A DNA stretch of 64,000 nucleotides from Bacillus sp. Bos-x628 (GCF_040500475.1 NZ_CP159358.1:2170001-2234000); one strand, 5' to 3'. Shown: positions 9,138 through 27,736, counted from the first letter of the stretch. The notes: generated from the letters alone by a model not told the origin. Made by a program: numbers and translations.

Positions 9138-10463
9138 TTAGAACCAACCTTTTACTGTATCTACAATGCCGCCCCATATGCCAGCGAAGAATCCGCCTAC
9201 ACCGCGCATTGCAAGAATAAACCAGTTTGCTTTTTCGTCGCTTGTTTTTGTCACAAGCTCAACACCTGATTGGTCTTTATTGAGATAACCATAGTCTTTC
9301 TCAGCACCGGAATAAGAAGTCGTTAGCATCCCAACCTTCGTTCCTTTTTTAATAGGAGCTTCTAGTTTCTTTTTCTCTAAATTTACTTTTGCTTTATAAC
9401 TCTTTTCGTCGCCATTTTTCACAGGAACAGAAAATGCTTCTTTCGTCACGACCGCTACTTCTTTATCTTTTCCTTTATCAACTTCGATGTTTTCATGTCC
9501 CTTGACTTGCTGTCCTTTTTTGTACATTTGTTTCATCGTAAAGTTTTTAAAAGCATAGTCGAACAATTTTTTCGCAACGTCGAAACGAGCTGTATGAAGA
9601 TTTCCTTTTGCATTTAGGATGACGGCAATGACGCGCATATCACCTCGTTTTGCTGTGCCCGTGAAACTAGAACCGGCTGATTCAGTAGAGCCTGTTTTTA
9701 GACCATCTACTCCTTCATATTCTTTCACAAGTCCTTTTAACATGAAGTTCCAGTTTGGCATATCCATTTCATCGTCTGTGCCTTCTCTGAACTTTGCCTT
9801 AGCAATACTTGCTGTTTCAAGAATTTCTGGATAGTCTTTGATGAGATGCTGTGCAAGCAATGCCATATCTTTAGCAGAAACTTGACTTTCTTCATCAGGA
9901 CCTGTACCCTTCGGCTGTTTGCCATGTAAATCTTTATTTTCTAATCCAGTAGCATTGACGAATTTGTAATTTGTTAAACCTAGTTCTTTCGCCTTTGCAT
10001 TCATTTTTTCAACAAACTTAGATTCTGATCCAGCGATCACCTCAGCCAGACCTATCGCTGCAGCATTTGCTGAATAAATAGCAGTGGCTTGATAAAGCTC
10101 TTTGACTGTGTATGAGCCATCTTTTCTTAGAGGAACATTTGATAAACTACGATCTTGGGAAATTTCGTATACATAATCATCTGGCGTATACGTTTGATCC
10201 CATTTCACTTTGCCTTCAGAAATTGCCTCTAACAATAGATACTCGGTCATCATCTTTGCCATACTCGCAATAGGGAGTCTTTGTTCTGCGTTTTTGCTAT
10301 AAAGAATTTTTCCTGTAGAAGCTTCAATAAGGATGGCCGCTTTCGCATTCACATTGATAGGATCTTCAGCCGCTTTGGCTTTAGACATTGGTGCAAACGC
10401 TGTAACAATCAATGTCAGTGTAAGGATAGCGACCATAAGCTGTTTCAACATCTTGCTGTTCAA
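9138..10463 (-). CDS. dacA: D-alanyl-D-alanine carboxypeptidase PBP5
   Basis: Main vegetative DD-carboxypeptidase, trimming the terminal D-Ala from peptidoglycan stem peptides. It has 441 aa (443 in B. subtilis). A signal peptide (residues 1-31, ending SKAKA-A) is followed by the active-site serine S67 in SMAK, the SxN motif in YSAN and KTGS near residue 255. A C-terminal amphipathic helix (VGGFFAGIWG region) anchors the protein to the membrane. The start is TTG at 10463 behind GGAGG. The SxxK motif reads SMAK where B. subtilis has SMTK, which keeps both catalytic residues. Confidence 0.96.
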   Translation of the reverse strand: MNSKMLKQLMVAILTLTLIVTAFAPMSKAKAAEDPINVNAKAAILIEASTGKILYSKNAEQRLPIASMAKMMTEYLLLEAISEGKVKWDQTYTPDDYVYEISQDRSLSNVPLRKDGSYTVKELYQATAIYSANAAAIGLAEVIAGSESKFVEKMNAKAKELGLTNYKFVNATGLENKDLHGKQPKGTGPDEESQVSAKDMALLAQHLIKDYPEILETASIAKAKFREGTDDEMDMPNWNFMLKGLVKEYEGVDGLKTGSTESAGSSFTGTAKRGDMRVIAVILNAKGNLHTARFDVAKKLFDYAFKNFTMKQMYKKGQQVKGHENIEVDKGKDKEVAVVTKEAFSVPVKNGDEKSYKAKVNLEKKKLEAPIKKGTKVGMLTTSYSGAEKDYGYLNKDQSGVELVTKTSDEKANWFILAMRGVGGFFAGIWGGIVDTVKGWF

Positions 10464-10567
10464 TCGTCATACCTCCGTATTCATCATTTTTCGACGTTTT
10501 TTTCATATATATTTAATCCACAAGGGCTTATTTCAACACAACAGTATAAATTTTATCACAATAAAGA

Positions 10568-10599
10568 CAAAAAAAATAGACAGAGTCTTAGACCCTGTC
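10568..10599 (-). terminator. guaB terminator
   Basis: On the minus strand GACAG(GGTCTAAGACT)CTGTC (10579-10599) is followed by TATTTTTTTT. It lies 27 nt after the guaB stop. Confidence 0.75.
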
Positions 10600-10625
10600 A
10601 AATGTAATTTGATTGTCACAATTTA

Positions 10626-12182
<1,557 letters not shown>

Positions 12183-12213
12183 TTAGAAAATATGAAGAGA
12201 GTAGAGGTAGAAA

Positions 12214-13182
12214 ATGAAAAGTTCAGGATGGAAGGATTTAAAACGTTTTTACTCACTTGAAACCTCCCAAAAGTTTCTAAATCAACAGTATCAAAAACGA
12301 GATATATCAGATTCAAACCAACATGCTTATAAAAACTGCGAGAGATTCATTTACTTTCTAAAACATGGTCATACGTTCTATGAACAAGCCGCCATTGCAC
12401 CATTAGAACTTAAACCTATTTTATTATTTTATGGGATGACCCAGTTACTGAAAGCATGTTTGCTGACAGTCGATCCTCATTACCCTTCTCAAACTTCAGT
12501 CTTAGCCCATGGCGTGACGACAAGAAAAAGAAAGAAACAGCATTATCGCTTTAGTGAAGATGAAGTAAAAATCCAAAGGAATGGACTTTGTATGCATGTG
12601 TTGAAGCACTTATTTCATTTAAACGGTCTTGAAGATGAACGCTTCACAATGATCAATCTCCTTTCTAAAATACCTGAAATGAGTCATGTCCTTCAGTTTC
12701 AAAAGCAGCCTTCGACGTTAGTCAAAATTGAGAAAGCCAATGGAATGATGATTCAAGATCATATTCCACTTCTTTATAACATGTCACCTGAACGCTTTAT
12801 AGAGTACTTTGAGTTCCATACAAATTGGAAGTTTAAAAATAGAGAGGCCAAGATACTGACTTTTGATGCATGTCTAGAAGAAAACCCTGCATTTGCCACT
12901 CATCTTCATTATGATTTAGAAACGGATCAATGGTTCATTCCATCAACAAGAGATGCCTTTTTAGGTATTCCTGAGATTATCAGCCATTACTTGCTGATGT
13001 ATAACCTTAGCATGATTGCTCGTTATGAAACAGAATGGTGGTACGAGTTGCTCTCTCAATACATTAGTGATGATTATGTCATGATTGAGCGCTATATGGA
13101 GATTGCAGAAGAGAAGTTCCCTTCTTATATCATGATGCTGTTAGAAGAAAACACAAAAAAGACCAGTTCCGAATGGAACTGA
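12214..13182 (+). CDS. yaaC: YaaC family protein of unknown function
   Basis: Conserved Bacillus protein of 322 aa (about 315 in B. subtilis), always found between guaB and the rrnO operon. It is largely helical, with an RKRKKQ basic patch near residue 105 and no signal peptide or obvious catalytic motif. The ATG follows AGAGGT. It diverges from guaB with about 120 bp between. The last codons and stop lie inside the inverted repeat that terminates the convergent rRNA operon. Function is unknown. Confidence 0.85.
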   Translation: MKSSGWKDLKRFYSLETSQKFLNQQYQKRDISDSNQHAYKNCERFIYFLKHGHTFYEQAAIAPLELKPILLFYGMTQLLKACLLTVDPHYPSQTSVLAHGVTTRKRKKQHYRFSEDEVKIQRNGLCMHVLKHLFHLNGLEDERFTMINLLSKIPEMSHVLQFQKQPSTLVKIEKANGMMIQDHIPLLYNMSPERFIEYFEFHTNWKFKNREAKILTFDACLEENPAFATHLHYDLETDQWFIPSTRDAFLGIPEIISHYLLMYNLSMIARYETEWWYELLSQYISDDYVMIERYMEIAEEKFPSYIMMLLEENTKKTSSEWN

Positions 13183-13187
13183 TCTTT
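13153..13187 (-). terminator. rRNA operon terminator, overlapping yaaC 3' end
   Basis: A stem based on AGTTCC-GAAT-GGAACT (13165-13180), extended by flanking AAAGA/TCTTT pairing, is followed on the minus strand by TTTTTTGTGTTTT. It ends the 5S rRNA transcript. The plus strand has only TCTTT after the stem, so it may act in both directions. Confidence 0.8.
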
Positions 13188-13193
13188 AGACAA

Positions 13194-13309
13194 GCTTGGC
13201 GGCGTCCTACTCTCACAGGGGGAGACCCCCAACTACCATCGGCGCTGAAGAGCTTAACTTCCGTGTTCGGTATGGGAACGGGTGTGACCTCTTCGCTATC
13301 GCCACCAAA
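13194..13309 (-). rRNA. rrf: 5S rRNA
   Basis: The minus strand reads TTTGGTGGCGATAGCG to GACGCCGCCAAGC, 116 nt, matching the Bacillus 5S sequence with paired ends. It is the last gene of the rRNA operon. Confidence 0.97.
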
Positions 13310-13372
13310 CCTGATGGAGAGAATGTTCTCTCAAAACTAGATAACAATGTTCATGCTTCACATTAGAATATA

Positions 13373-16301
<2,929 letters not shown>

Positions 16302-16394
16302 ATTTCTTACTTTAGAAAGAATCACTTTGTGTGATACACTTTGCATTCAATGTGAATGTATTACTTATTGTTATCTAGTTTTCAAAGAACACGT

Positions 16395-16470
16395 TGGTGG
16401 AGCCTAGCGGGATCGAACCGCTGACCTCCTGCGTGCAAGGCAGGCGCTCTCCCAGCTGAGCTAAGGCCCC
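16395..16470 (-). tRNA. tRNA-Ala (UGC)
   Basis: A 76-nt cloverleaf starting GGGGCCT and ending AGGCTCC plus ACCA, with anticodon TGC in the loop of GCCTTGCACGC. It is in the 16S-23S spacer, as in B. subtilis rrnO. Confidence 0.96.
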
Positions 16471-16485
16471 GATATATAGAGAAGA

Positions 16486-16562
<77 letters not shown>

Positions 16563-16647
16563 ATCTTTCATATCGAAGATATGATGTTGTAGGATCTTTT
16601 GCAAGTTCCTTCAAAACTAAACAAGACCAAAACGCACACTGCTCCAT

Positions 16648-18205
<1,558 letters not shown>

Positions 18206-18399
18206 TATGCAGGATGCATATCACACATGCGTTGCTACACAATGTAACTTAGCATGTAATCATTCTCCTGCCTCGTCAGTTTGACTGACTACCTATGATG
18301 TATCATAGGATTTTTTATCAAATCTCGAATGAACAGGTACGTTTTGTCTTGTTTAGTTTTCAAAGAACTTGTTGGTCACTCTCTCAAAGCGACCACTTA

Positions 18400-18429
18400 A
18401 ATATATCATATTTTTCTATCAACAGTCAA
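18400..18429 (-). promoter_or_regulatory. rRNA operon promoter
   Basis: On the minus strand TTGACT (18424-18429) and TATATT (18400-18405) are separated by 18 bp, about 200 nt upstream of the 16S. The leader downstream holds GAAAACTAAACAAG-type antitermination sequence and a hairpin (CCTATGATacATCATAGG, near 18285-18310). The region 18430-18577 is AT-rich with no gene. Confidence 0.65.
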
Positions 18430-18577
18430 TATTTTTCTCAAAAAAATAATTTGTTTTTTAAGAAGTTTTGCTGTGAAAGAGATGAAAAATAGGAGCCTCA
18501 ATTTGCTCCTTTGAAAGATTAACATATATCTATGAAAAAAGCATTATAAAATTCAAAAAAAGTGGTGTTTTTTCAAA

Positions 18578-18607
18578 AATAATAAAGCCGGCTCGTGACC
18601 GGCTTTA
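18578..18607 (-). terminator. gyrA terminator
   Basis: Perfect 8-bp stem AAAGCCGG / CCGGCTTT (18584-18606), followed on the minus strand by ATTATTTTT, directly after the gyrA stop. Confidence 0.8.
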
Positions 18608-18610
18608 TTT

Positions 18611-21103
18611 TCACTCAGATTGCTCTTGATCTGCTTGAGAATCTTCTTCTATATTTTCATCATCATCTTCTGATTTTTCTACTAATGCTACCGTTGCGAC
18701 ATGCTCGTCATCATTTAGACGGATCAGACGTACACCTTGAGTGACTCGACCTGTTGTGGAGATATCTGAAACGGCCATTCGAATGATAACACCGCTCCCT
18801 GTAATAATCATCAGATCTTCTTCAACTTCAGCATTGGTCGCCTTCACTGCGACAAGCTGACCATTGTTATCGGTGATCTTACATGTTTTGAGACCTTTAC
18901 CTCCACGGCTTTGTACACGATATTCTTTTTCAGGCGTCAATTTACCATAGCCTTTTTCGGTAACGATCAATACGTTAGCATTTGGTTCAAGGATTTCCAT
19001 TCCAACGACAATGTCACCTTCAGAAAGTGTAATCCCTTTTACTCCAGCTGCCGTACGCCCCATTTCTCGGACGTCAGTCTCATGGAAACGAATTAACATG
19101 CCTTTTTTCGTTCCAATGATAATTTGTTTTTGTCCATTCGTTAAACGAACTGCCATCAGTTCATCTTCATCACGAAGACTCAGTGCAATGAGACCATTGT
19201 TTCGAATGTTTGCAAATTGAGACAATGACGTTCGTTTAGATACACCGTGTCTCGTTGTAAAGAAGAGATAAGAATCTTCATCGAATTCACTGACTGGAAT
19301 AATAGCGTTAATCCATTCTCCTTTTTCTACTTCAAGAAGGTTGATGATCGGAATCCCTTTTGCAGTCCTTCCGAATTCAGGAATCTCATATCCTTTGGCA
19401 CGATATACCTTCCCTTTATTAGAGAAAAAGAGAATTGTATCATGGGTGGACGTCGAGATCAACTGTTCAACGAAATCATCCTCGTTGGTCCCCATCCCTT
19501 GAACGCCTTTGCCGCCTCTTTTTTGACTGCGGTATGTAGAAGAAGGGAGACGCTTGATATAACCATTATGAGTTAGTGTAATGACAATGTTCTCAACAGG
19601 AATCAAGTCTTCATCTTCAATCGTTTCAATACCTGCTGTTACGATTTCAGTTCGTCGGGTATCATTGTAGCGTTCTTTGATTTCTGTTAATTCTTCTCTA
19701 ATGATCTCAAGAACTTTCTCATTATCTGCTAAAATGGCTTTCAATTCAGCAATCAAGTCGACAAGTCCTTTATATTCATCTTCTATCTTTTCTCTTTCCA
19801 AGCCTGTGAGACGCTGGAGTCGCATATCGAGGATAGCTTGTGCTTGTTTTTCAGTCAAGCTATAGTTTTCCATTAAACCATTTCTCGCAATTTCAGCAGT
19901 TTGAGAATTTCTAATTAAAGAGATGACTTCATCTAGGTGATCAAGTGCAATTCTCAAGCCTTCTAAAATATGAGCTCTTGCTTCTGCTTTACGCAGCTCA
20001 TACGCCGTTCTTCGGCGAATGATCACTTTCTGATGCTCAAGATAGTATTCAAGACATTGTTTCAGTGATAAGACCTTCGGTTGTCCATCAACAAGCGCCA
20101 ATAAATTGATACCAAATGAGGTTTGAAGTGCCGTCTGTTTATAAAGGTTGTTTAATAAAACATGGACATTCGCATCTCTTCTCAGCTCTATGACAATACG
20201 CATACCATTACGATCTGATTCATCACGCAAATCTGTAATGCCATCAATCTTTTTATCACGTACAAGATCAGCAATTTTTTCAATCAAACGGGCTTTGTTA
20301 ACTTGGTACGGAATTTCATTGATAACAATGCGCTGTTTACCGCTAGATGTTTCCTCAATGGTCGATTTCGCTCGTACCGTAATAGAACCGCGCCCTGTTT
20401 CATACGCTTTCCGAATTCCACTTCGACCAATGATTTGTCCAGCAGTTGGGAAATCTGGGCCTGGGATGATATCCATTAGCTCCTGTGTTGTTATCTCTGG
20501 GTTTTCACTGATAGCCAATACCCCATCAATCACTTCACCTATTTGATGCGGTGGAATATTTGTCGCCATTCCTACAGCAATTCCTGTCGCTCCATTGACC
20601 AATAGGTTTGGAAATCTTGCAGGCATAACGATTGGCTCTCTCTCACTGCCATCGTAGTTATCTTGATAATCAATGGTATCCTTTGTGATATCACGAAGGA
20701 TTTCCATTGAAATCTTAGATAGCCGTGCTTCGGTATAACGCATAGCCGCAGCTCCGTCTCCATCGACTGAACCAAAGTTCCCGTGTCCATCAACTAACAT
20801 ATAGCGATAGTTAAAATCTTGCGCCATACGAACCATTGCTTCGTATACTGCACTATCACCGTGAGGGTGGTACTTACCGATAACTTCTCCGACAATACGT
20901 GCAGATTTCTTAAATGGCTTATCGCTTGTCATACCAAGGTCATTCATCGCATACAAAATTCTTCGATGTACTGGCTTCAATCCATCTCGTACATCTGGTA
21001 ATGCACGCGAAACAATAACACTCATTGCATAATCTAAAAAGGATGTACGCATTTCTTGACTGATATTTACTTCGCGTACATTTGGTGTATGTTGTTCACT
21101 CAC
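18611..21103 (-). CDS. gyrA: DNA gyrase subunit A
   Basis: Breakage-reunion subunit of gyrase, which introduces negative supercoils. It has 830 aa against 821 in B. subtilis. Catalytic tyrosine is Y123 in AAMRYTEAR. The quinolone-determining region [10 protein letters not shown] carries S84 and E88, the usual susceptible residues. The QRGGKG motif (GyrA box) and an acidic C-terminal tail are present. The start is GTG at 21103 behind GGGAGG, giving [11 protein letters not shown]; the open frame extends upstream to 21130 but lacks a site. A perfect hairpin separates it from gyrB, so it probably also has its own promoter. Confidence 0.96.
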   Translation of the reverse strand: MSEQHTPNVREVNISQEMRTSFLDYAMSVIVSRALPDVRDGLKPVHRRILYAMNDLGMTSDKPFKKSARIVGEVIGKYHPHGDSAVYEAMVRMAQDFNYRYMLVDGHGNFGSVDGDGAAAMRYTEARLSKISMEILRDITKDTIDYQDNYDGSEREPIVMPARFPNLLVNGATGIAVGMATNIPPHQIGEVIDGVLAISENPEITTQELMDIIPGPDFPTAGQIIGRSGIRKAYETGRGSITVRAKSTIEETSSGKQRIVINEIPYQVNKARLIEKIADLVRDKKIDGITDLRDESDRNGMRIVIELRRDANVHVLLNNLYKQTALQTSFGINLLALVDGQPKVLSLKQCLEYYLEHQKVIIRRRTAYELRKAEARAHILEGLRIALDHLDEVISLIRNSQTAEIARNGLMENYSLTEKQAQAILDMRLQRLTGLEREKIEDEYKGLVDLIAELKAILADNEKVLEIIREELTEIKERYNDTRRTEIVTAGIETIEDEDLIPVENIVITLTHNGYIKRLPSSTYRSQKRGGKGVQGMGTNEDDFVEQLISTSTHDTILFFSNKGKVYRAKGYEIPEFGRTAKGIPIINLLEVEKGEWINAIIPVSEFDEDSYLFFTTRHGVSKRTSLSQFANIRNNGLIALSLRDEDELMAVRLTNGQKQIIIGTKKGMLIRFHETDVREMGRTAAGVKGITLSEGDIVVGMEILEPNANVLIVTEKGYGKLTPEKEYRVQSRGGKGLKTCKITDNNGQLVAVKATNAEVEEDLMIITGSGVIIRMAVSDISTTGRVTQGVRLIRLNDDEHVATVALVEKSEDDDENIEEDSQADQEQSE

Positions 21104-21280
21104 TATAAAGAACCTCCCTTTACGTATCACATGAAATAAATTATGTGGGAGTAAAATATGTATTTATCTTCACAAGACTATTCTCCATTATATCAATAAT
21201 CTTGGCTTTATACACATTTATTTACGAGAAAATCAGCGAAACGTGGCAAACCAGGAAATTAGTTTCACAGTCATAATTCT

Positions 21281-21320
21281 TGAAAAACAACCTTATTCCA
21301 AACAAGAAATAAGGTTGTTC
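21281..21320 (-). terminator. gyrB terminator
   Basis: Perfect 12-bp inverted repeat AACAACCTTATT (21286-21297) / AATAAGGTTGTT (21308-21319), followed on the minus strand by TTTC. It lies in the gyrB-gyrA gap, which argues for separate transcription of gyrA. Confidence 0.7.
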
Positions 21321-21332
21321 TTCAAGCCTGTC

Positions 21333-23261
<1,929 letters not shown>

Positions 23262-23304
23262 TCACCTACACTTTTCTTAAACGATATTTATATGAATTGA
23301 ACTT

Positions 23305-23550
23305 TTAGACTTCAATTTCAATTACAAACGAAGCACGTTTTTTGAGCGTGCTTGAGGAAAGAGGAGAGTAATAAATCGATTCAGTTGTGACGACAATGGA
23401 TTTGGGCGTCCCTTGTGACAACGAAATGATTTGTTCCTTTTGTTTTTGAAGAAATTCTTCTACAACAGAAGATGATCTCATTTTGTAATCAACAATTGCA
23501 ACAATCTCTCGTGTGGACACAACACAATCATCACCTAAATGAATATACAA
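23305..23550 (-). CDS. remB: Extracellular matrix regulator RemB
   Basis: Small 81-aa DUF370-type protein (YaaB/RemB), known in B. subtilis to affect biofilm matrix genes. It lies between recF and gyrB as in all Bacillus. It starts MYIHLGDDCVVS at an ATG behind GAGGTGTGAG. Probably part of the recF transcript (17 bp from the recF stop). Confidence 0.9.
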   Translation of the reverse strand: MYIHLGDDCVVSTREIVAIVDYKMRSSSVVEEFLQKQKEQIISLSQGTPKSIVVTTESIYYSPLSSSTLKKRASFVIEIEV

Positions 23551-23567
23551 GACTCACACCTCATTTA

Positions 23568-24680
23568 TCAGTCAATTACATTTCCACTGGCTACTCTGAA
23601 AATTTCCGCTTCTTTCAGTGTGGCGTGATCAATTCCCTCAACACTTGTTGTGGTGACGAAGGTCTGTACACGTCCCTGAATCGTATGGAGCAAATGAGAC
23701 TGTCTGTAATCATCAAGTTCAGATAGTACATCATCGAGAAGAAGAATCGGGTATTCGCCAATTTCCTCATGAATCAGATCAATTTCTGCAAGTTTTAGCG
23801 AAAGGGCTGTTGTTCTTTGCTGCCCTTGAGATCCATATGTCTGAACATCTCGACCATTCACAAAAAAAAGAAGGTCATCTCTGTGAGGTCCCCACAGTGT
23901 CACTCCTCTGTCTATTTCTCTGTCTCTTAGTTTCTGAAACGACTCTTCATAGCTATTCTTTATGTTCGACAAGTCTGACGCTTCTGATACCTCTATAGCC
24001 GTGTGGTATTGGAGGGTGAGTGTCTCTAACTCTCTAGAAATCCCCAAATGCAATGGCTGCGCCCATTTTTCAAGCTGTTTCGTAAAGGTAAGTCGTCTTT
24101 TGACAACTTTCGCTGCCGCATCTATCAGCTGCTCTGTTAAAACCTCCAGCATCGCTTGATCCGTCTGCTTTCTTGTTTGCAATTGTTTCAAGTAATGATT
24201 TCGCTGAGAAAGGATTTTCTGATAGAGCGATAAATCATGCAAGTAGACTGCAGAGACTTGTCCAATCTCCATGTCGAGAAATCTCCTGCGGATCTGCGGA
24301 CTGCCCTTCACAAGGCTCAAATCCTCCGGTGCAAACATGATGGTGTTTAATGCTCCAACATAATGACTGAGTTTCTGTTGTTCAATGTGATTGATCTTTC
24401 CCTTTTTCCCTTTTTTGGAGATCACGAGCTGCATGGGGAGTGGACCATTTTTCTTGATGACTCTACCTTCTATTTTAGCATAGTCTTGGTCCCATCGGAT
24501 AAGTTCTTTATCATTTGACGTACGATGAGATTTTGCCATCGACAATACATAGATCGCTTCCATCAAGTTCGTTTTACCTTGAGCGTTCTCACCGATCATG
24601 ACATTGACTTTATTGTCGAATTGAAGTTCGGTGTGTTCATAGTTTCGGTAGGAAGTTAACGCCAGACTTTGAATGTACAT
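23568..24680 (-). CDS. recF: DNA replication/repair protein RecF
   Basis: SMC-like ATPase that helps load RecA at gaps. It has 370 aa, with Walker [15 protein letters not shown] near residues 31-44, signature SQGQQRT near 278, and Walker [12 protein letters not shown] near 315. It follows yaaA by 16 bp in the conserved yaaA-recF-remB-gyrB order. Confidence 0.97.
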   Translation of the reverse strand: MYIQSLALTSYRNYEHTELQFDNKVNVMIGENAQGKTNLMEAIYVLSMAKSHRTSNDKELIRWDQDYAKIEGRVIKKNGPLPMQLVISKKGKKGKINHIEQQKLSHYVGALNTIMFAPEDLSLVKGSPQIRRRFLDMEIGQVSAVYLHDLSLYQKILSQRNHYLKQLQTRKQTDQAMLEVLTEQLIDAAAKVVKRRLTFTKQLEKWAQPLHLGISRELETLTLQYHTAIEVSEASDLSNIKNSYEESFQKLRDREIDRGVTLWGPHRDDLLFFVNGRDVQTYGSQGQQRTTALSLKLAEIDLIHEEIGEYPILLLDDVLSELDDYRQSHLLHTIQGRVQTFVTTTSVEGIDHATLKEAEIFRVASGNVID

Positions 24681-24696
24681 GTATTGTCACCCGTTT

Positions 24697-24912
24697 CTAA
24701 TTCACAACTTGAAATGTGCCATAGCCTTCAATCGTGACAACATCCCCTGGGTATAATTTGCGTCCCCTTCTATTATCTGGCTCTTGATTAATGATCACCT
24801 CATGTTCACTTAAAAACCATTTTGCCATTCCCCCAGATTGGATGACTTCGGCTAATTTCAAAAACTGCCCTAATGTAATCATTTCTGTTTCAATGGTTAT
24901 AAGATTAGGCAT
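24697..24912 (-). CDS. yaaA: S4-domain RNA-binding protein YaaA
   Basis: A 71-aa single S4 RNA-binding domain, equal in length to B. subtilis YaaA (also called RlbA). It contains GGMAKWFLSEHEV and NRRGRKLYPGD. In B. subtilis it is linked to large ribosomal subunit assembly. The start at 24912 (MPNLITIETEM) has AAAGAGGT upstream; the frame is open to 24936. A terminator separates it from dnaN. Confidence 0.92.
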   Translation of the reverse strand: MPNLITIETEMITLGQFLKLAEVIQSGGMAKWFLSEHEVIINQEPDNRRGRKLYPGDVVTIEGYGTFQVVN

Positions 24913-25016
24913 TTTATCGACCTCTTTCAATATCACTAATATCTAATTGTACTAAAAAACAAGACAAGAAGGAAAGGGGGAAAGCGAACTGGGATAAAAG
25001 AAAGCATGGATAACGA

Positions 25017-25048
25017 GAAGAAAAGCTGCTGTGCAGTCACACAGCAGC
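25017..25048 (-). terminator. dnaN terminator
   Basis: Stem GCTGCTGTG / CACAGCAGC (25025-25048), followed on the minus strand by TTTTCTTCTC. It is 15 nt after the dnaN stop. Confidence 0.75.
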
Positions 25049-25062
25049 AGGTTTGGGTCAAA

Positions 25063-26199
25063 TTAATACGTTCTCACTGGAAGGATCAATTGCAAGATTG
25101 AATCATCATTTGGCGTGCGTAAAAGAAATGGTCTCATTGCACCAGTGAAGCTTACATGAATATCTGTTCCCTCTAATACTTTTAAGGCATCCAGCATATA
25201 CTTCGGACTAAAGGAAATTTTTAGATCTTCTCCCTCAATTTTATCCGCTTGTACCGTTTCAACAACTTTACCAATTTCAGGTGAATTAGAAGAGATTTCA
25301 AGACTTTGAGCAGGATCTGCAGAAAGCTTCACGACGTTATTACGTCCTTCTCTCGCTAAAAGTGATGCACGATCAATGGCTTGTAAAAAATCTTTCGTGT
25401 TCACAATCACATCTGTTTTGCTTTCTTGCGGGATCAAACGTGCCGTATCAGGATAATTGCCATCAAGCAATCTTGAGAAAAACAAGACGTTTTGTGCTTT
25501 AAAGAGAATTTGTGTCTCAGTAATAACGATGTTCACAAGATCTTGTCCATCATCAAGAATTTTACTTAACTCTGTTAAACTTTTTCCAGGAATGACCACA
25601 TTGTATGATTTTTCTTCGTTTATATCTAACTTCGCTTTTCTTAAAGCAAGACGGTGACTATCAGTTGCGGTGCATATTAATTCACCTTTTTCAACCTTCC
25701 AGTTTACACCTGTCAAGATAGGGCGTGTTTCTGAGGTGGACACTGCAAAAACGGTTTGGCGAATTAAGTTTTTTAGTAGATCTGTTGGAATCTGAAACGC
25801 ATGATGCTCTTCAATTTGCGGCAAATGTGGATATTCCTCTGCATCTAAGCCATTTAAATGAAATTCTGCTGAACCAGAACGAATACTCGTCAAATGGTTT
25901 TGTTCTACTTCAATTTCCACTGTAGACATTGGTAGCTTTTTAACGATTTCGCTAAAGAAGCGAGCCTGCAACACAATACTTCCTGGGCGATCAATTGTAA
26001 TCACTTCTAAATCTCCATCTCTTTGAGAAATAAAGGATTCAATTGAGATGTCAGAATCACTCCCTGTAAAAGATACCCCTTCATCAGATGCGACAATCTT
26101 AATCCCTGTCAGAATTGGAATAGTGGTCCTAGAGGAGACAGCCTTTAATACATCCTGGACACTTTCAACAAGGCGATCTTTTTGAATCGTGAATTTCAT
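25063..26199 (-). CDS. dnaN: DNA polymerase III beta subunit (sliding clamp)
   Basis: Ring-shaped processivity clamp of 378 aa, with three repeated clamp domains and the conserved C-terminal QLILPVRTY. The ATG follows GGAGGACCAC. It forms the second gene of the dnaA-dnaN operon; the 196-bp gap upstream is part of the replication origin. Confidence 0.97.
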   Translation of the reverse strand: MKFTIQKDRLVESVQDVLKAVSSRTTIPILTGIKIVASDEGVSFTGSDSDISIESFISQRDGDLEVITIDRPGSIVLQARFFSEIVKKLPMSTVEIEVEQNHLTSIRSGSAEFHLNGLDAEEYPHLPQIEEHHAFQIPTDLLKNLIRQTVFAVSTSETRPILTGVNWKVEKGELICTATDSHRLALRKAKLDINEEKSYNVVIPGKSLTELSKILDDGQDLVNIVITETQILFKAQNVLFFSRLLDGNYPDTARLIPQESKTDVIVNTKDFLQAIDRASLLAREGRNNVVKLSADPAQSLEISSNSPEIGKVVETVQADKIEGEDLKISFSPKYMLDALKVLEGTDIHVSFTGAMRPFLLRTPNDDSILQLILPVRTY

Positions 26200-26219
26200 A
26201 GTGGTCCTCCTAAATTTTC

Positions 26220-26370
26220 GTCATGACATTGATATATATTTATTTAATATAAAATCGTAGAAGTAATAGTAGGGCCTGTGAGTATGTGGATAAGTCGGTA
26301 AAAAGAAAGGAAAGACAGTCTATCCACATGTGGATAGACTGTGCATGACCCTGCTGAAGTTATTCACATT
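26220..26370. other. oriC, unwinding part between dnaA and dnaN
   Basis: DnaA boxes on the plus strand: TGTGGATAA 26285-26293 (perfect), CTATCCACA 26320-26328 and TGTGGATAG 26329-26337 (back to back, forming a 24-bp perfect palindrome 26317-26340), and TTATTCACA 26360-26368 (8/9). On the minus strand the perfect box is followed by a GGCCC-containing spacer, then TAC-TAT-TAC-TTC-TAC-GAT triplets (26255-26272) and an AT-only stretch (about 26230-26254). This is the box/GC/DnaA-trio/AT order described for the B. subtilis unwinding element. Confidence 0.88.
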
Positions 26371-26395
26371 TTCCCATACTATCATATCAGTTTGT

Positions 26396-27736
26396 TTATT
26401 TTAATTGTTCTTTAATTTCTTTCACATGCTGCTGAAGCTGTTCATCTTCAACAATTAACTTTGAAATTTTCTCATGTGCATGAATGACAGTCGTATGATC
26501 ACGTCCGCCAAATTCCTCTCCGATTTTTGGTAGAGAGGAATCTGTCATTTCTCTAGAGAGATACATGGCAATTTGTCTTGGATAAGCAACTGATTTTGTA
26601 CGTTTCTTTGCTTTGAAATCTTCTAATCTAATATTAAATTGCTGCCCTACAATTCTTTGAATATCTTTAATCGTGATCATCCTTGGTTTTGACGAAGGAA
26701 TGATATCTTTTAGGGCTTCAGCTGCTAAATCAGCATTGATGTCTTTATTAATTAAAGATGAATAAGCTACTACACGAATTAAAGCACCCTCCAGTTCACG
26801 AATGTTGCTGTCAATTTGATTAGCAATATAAAGCATCACTTCATTCGGTATATCTAAGCCTTCTGCCTTTGCCTTTTTTCGTAAGATGGCAATCCGCGTT
26901 TCTAAATCTGGCGGGGTAATGTCTGTAATTAAGCCCCATTCAAAACGAGAGCGCAATCTGTCTTCAAGTGTCGGAATTTCTTTCGGCGGCCGATCACTAG
27001 AAATGACGATTTGCTTACTTTCTTCGTGAAGTGTGTTAAATGTATGGAAAAACTCTTCTTGAGTTTGTTCTTTTCCTGCTAAAAATTGAATATCATCTAT
27101 CAAAAGCACATCTACATTCCGATAGCGATTACGGAAATCGACAGCTTTGTTGTCTCGGATTGAGTTGATAAATTCGTTTGTGAATTTTTCAGATGAAAGG
27201 TAGACCACCTTTGCAGATGGATTATGGTCAATGACGTAATGACCAATTGCATGCATTAAGTGGGTTTTTCCTAAACCAACTCCCCCATAAATAAAGAGCG
27301 GATTATATGCTTTTGCTGGTGCTTCAGCCACTGCAAGTGAAGCTGCATGAGCAAAACGGTTTCCTGAACCAATCACAAATGTGTCAAATGTATATTTTGG
27401 ATTCAGCATATTTTGTGGAATTTCAACGGGTTCTTCTTTAGGCATTTTTTTGATAGGAGACTTCGGCATTGCTTCCTCTTCGTCCTGATTTTGAGGAATA
27501 ATAAACTTGATGCTGAGCTCTTCACCTGTCAGTTCATAGATGGTATCTGCAATTAAGTGAAGATACCTTGACTCCAGCCAGTCTCTAGCAAATTCATTAG
27601 GTGCAGTAATTGTAAGCGTATCTCCTTGAAGAGAATGGGCTTTTGTCGATTTCATCCATGTTTCAAAGCTAGGTTTGCTCAATTTTGTCTCTATTTTTTG
27701 GAGTGCTTTGTTCCACAGATCCAAAATATTTTCCAT
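26396..27736 (-). CDS. dnaA: Chromosomal replication initiator DnaA
   Basis: AAA+ initiator that binds DnaA boxes and melts oriC. It has 446 aa, identical in length to B. subtilis. Domain I (residues 1-80) is followed by a linker, Walker [11 protein letters not shown] near residue 151, Walker B LLIDDIQF near 214, and the domain IV DNA-binding signature [10 protein letters not shown] near residue 410. The ATG at 27736 ([12 protein letters not shown]) follows AGGAGGGGGGAG; the frame is open to 27796. DnaA boxes on both sides imply autoregulation. Confidence 0.98.
   Translation of the reverse strand: MENILDLWNKALQKIETKLSKPSFETWMKSTKAHSLQGDTLTITAPNEFARDWLESRYLHLIADTIYELTGEELSIKFIIPQNQDEEEAMPKSPIKKMPKEEPVEIPQNMLNPKYTFDTFVIGSGNRFAHAASLAVAEAPAKAYNPLFIYGGVGLGKTHLMHAIGHYVIDHNPSAKVVYLSSEKFTNEFINSIRDNKAVDFRNRYRNVDVLLIDDIQFLAGKEQTQEEFFHTFNTLHEESKQIVISSDRPPKEIPTLEDRLRSRFEWGLITDITPPDLETRIAILRKKAKAEGLDIPNEVMLYIANQIDSNIRELEGALIRVVAYSSLINKDINADLAAEALKDIIPSSKPRMITIKDIQRIVGQQFNIRLEDFKAKKRTKSVAYPRQIAMYLSREMTDSSLPKIGEEFGGRDHTTVIHAHEKISKLIVEDEQLQQHVKEIKEQLK

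Noticed and set aside
26281..26345. The 24-bp palindrome read as a dnaA transcription terminator
   Set aside because: It is made of two DnaA boxes and has no U-tract directly after the stem on the minus strand; dnaA-dnaN is expected to be co-transcribed.
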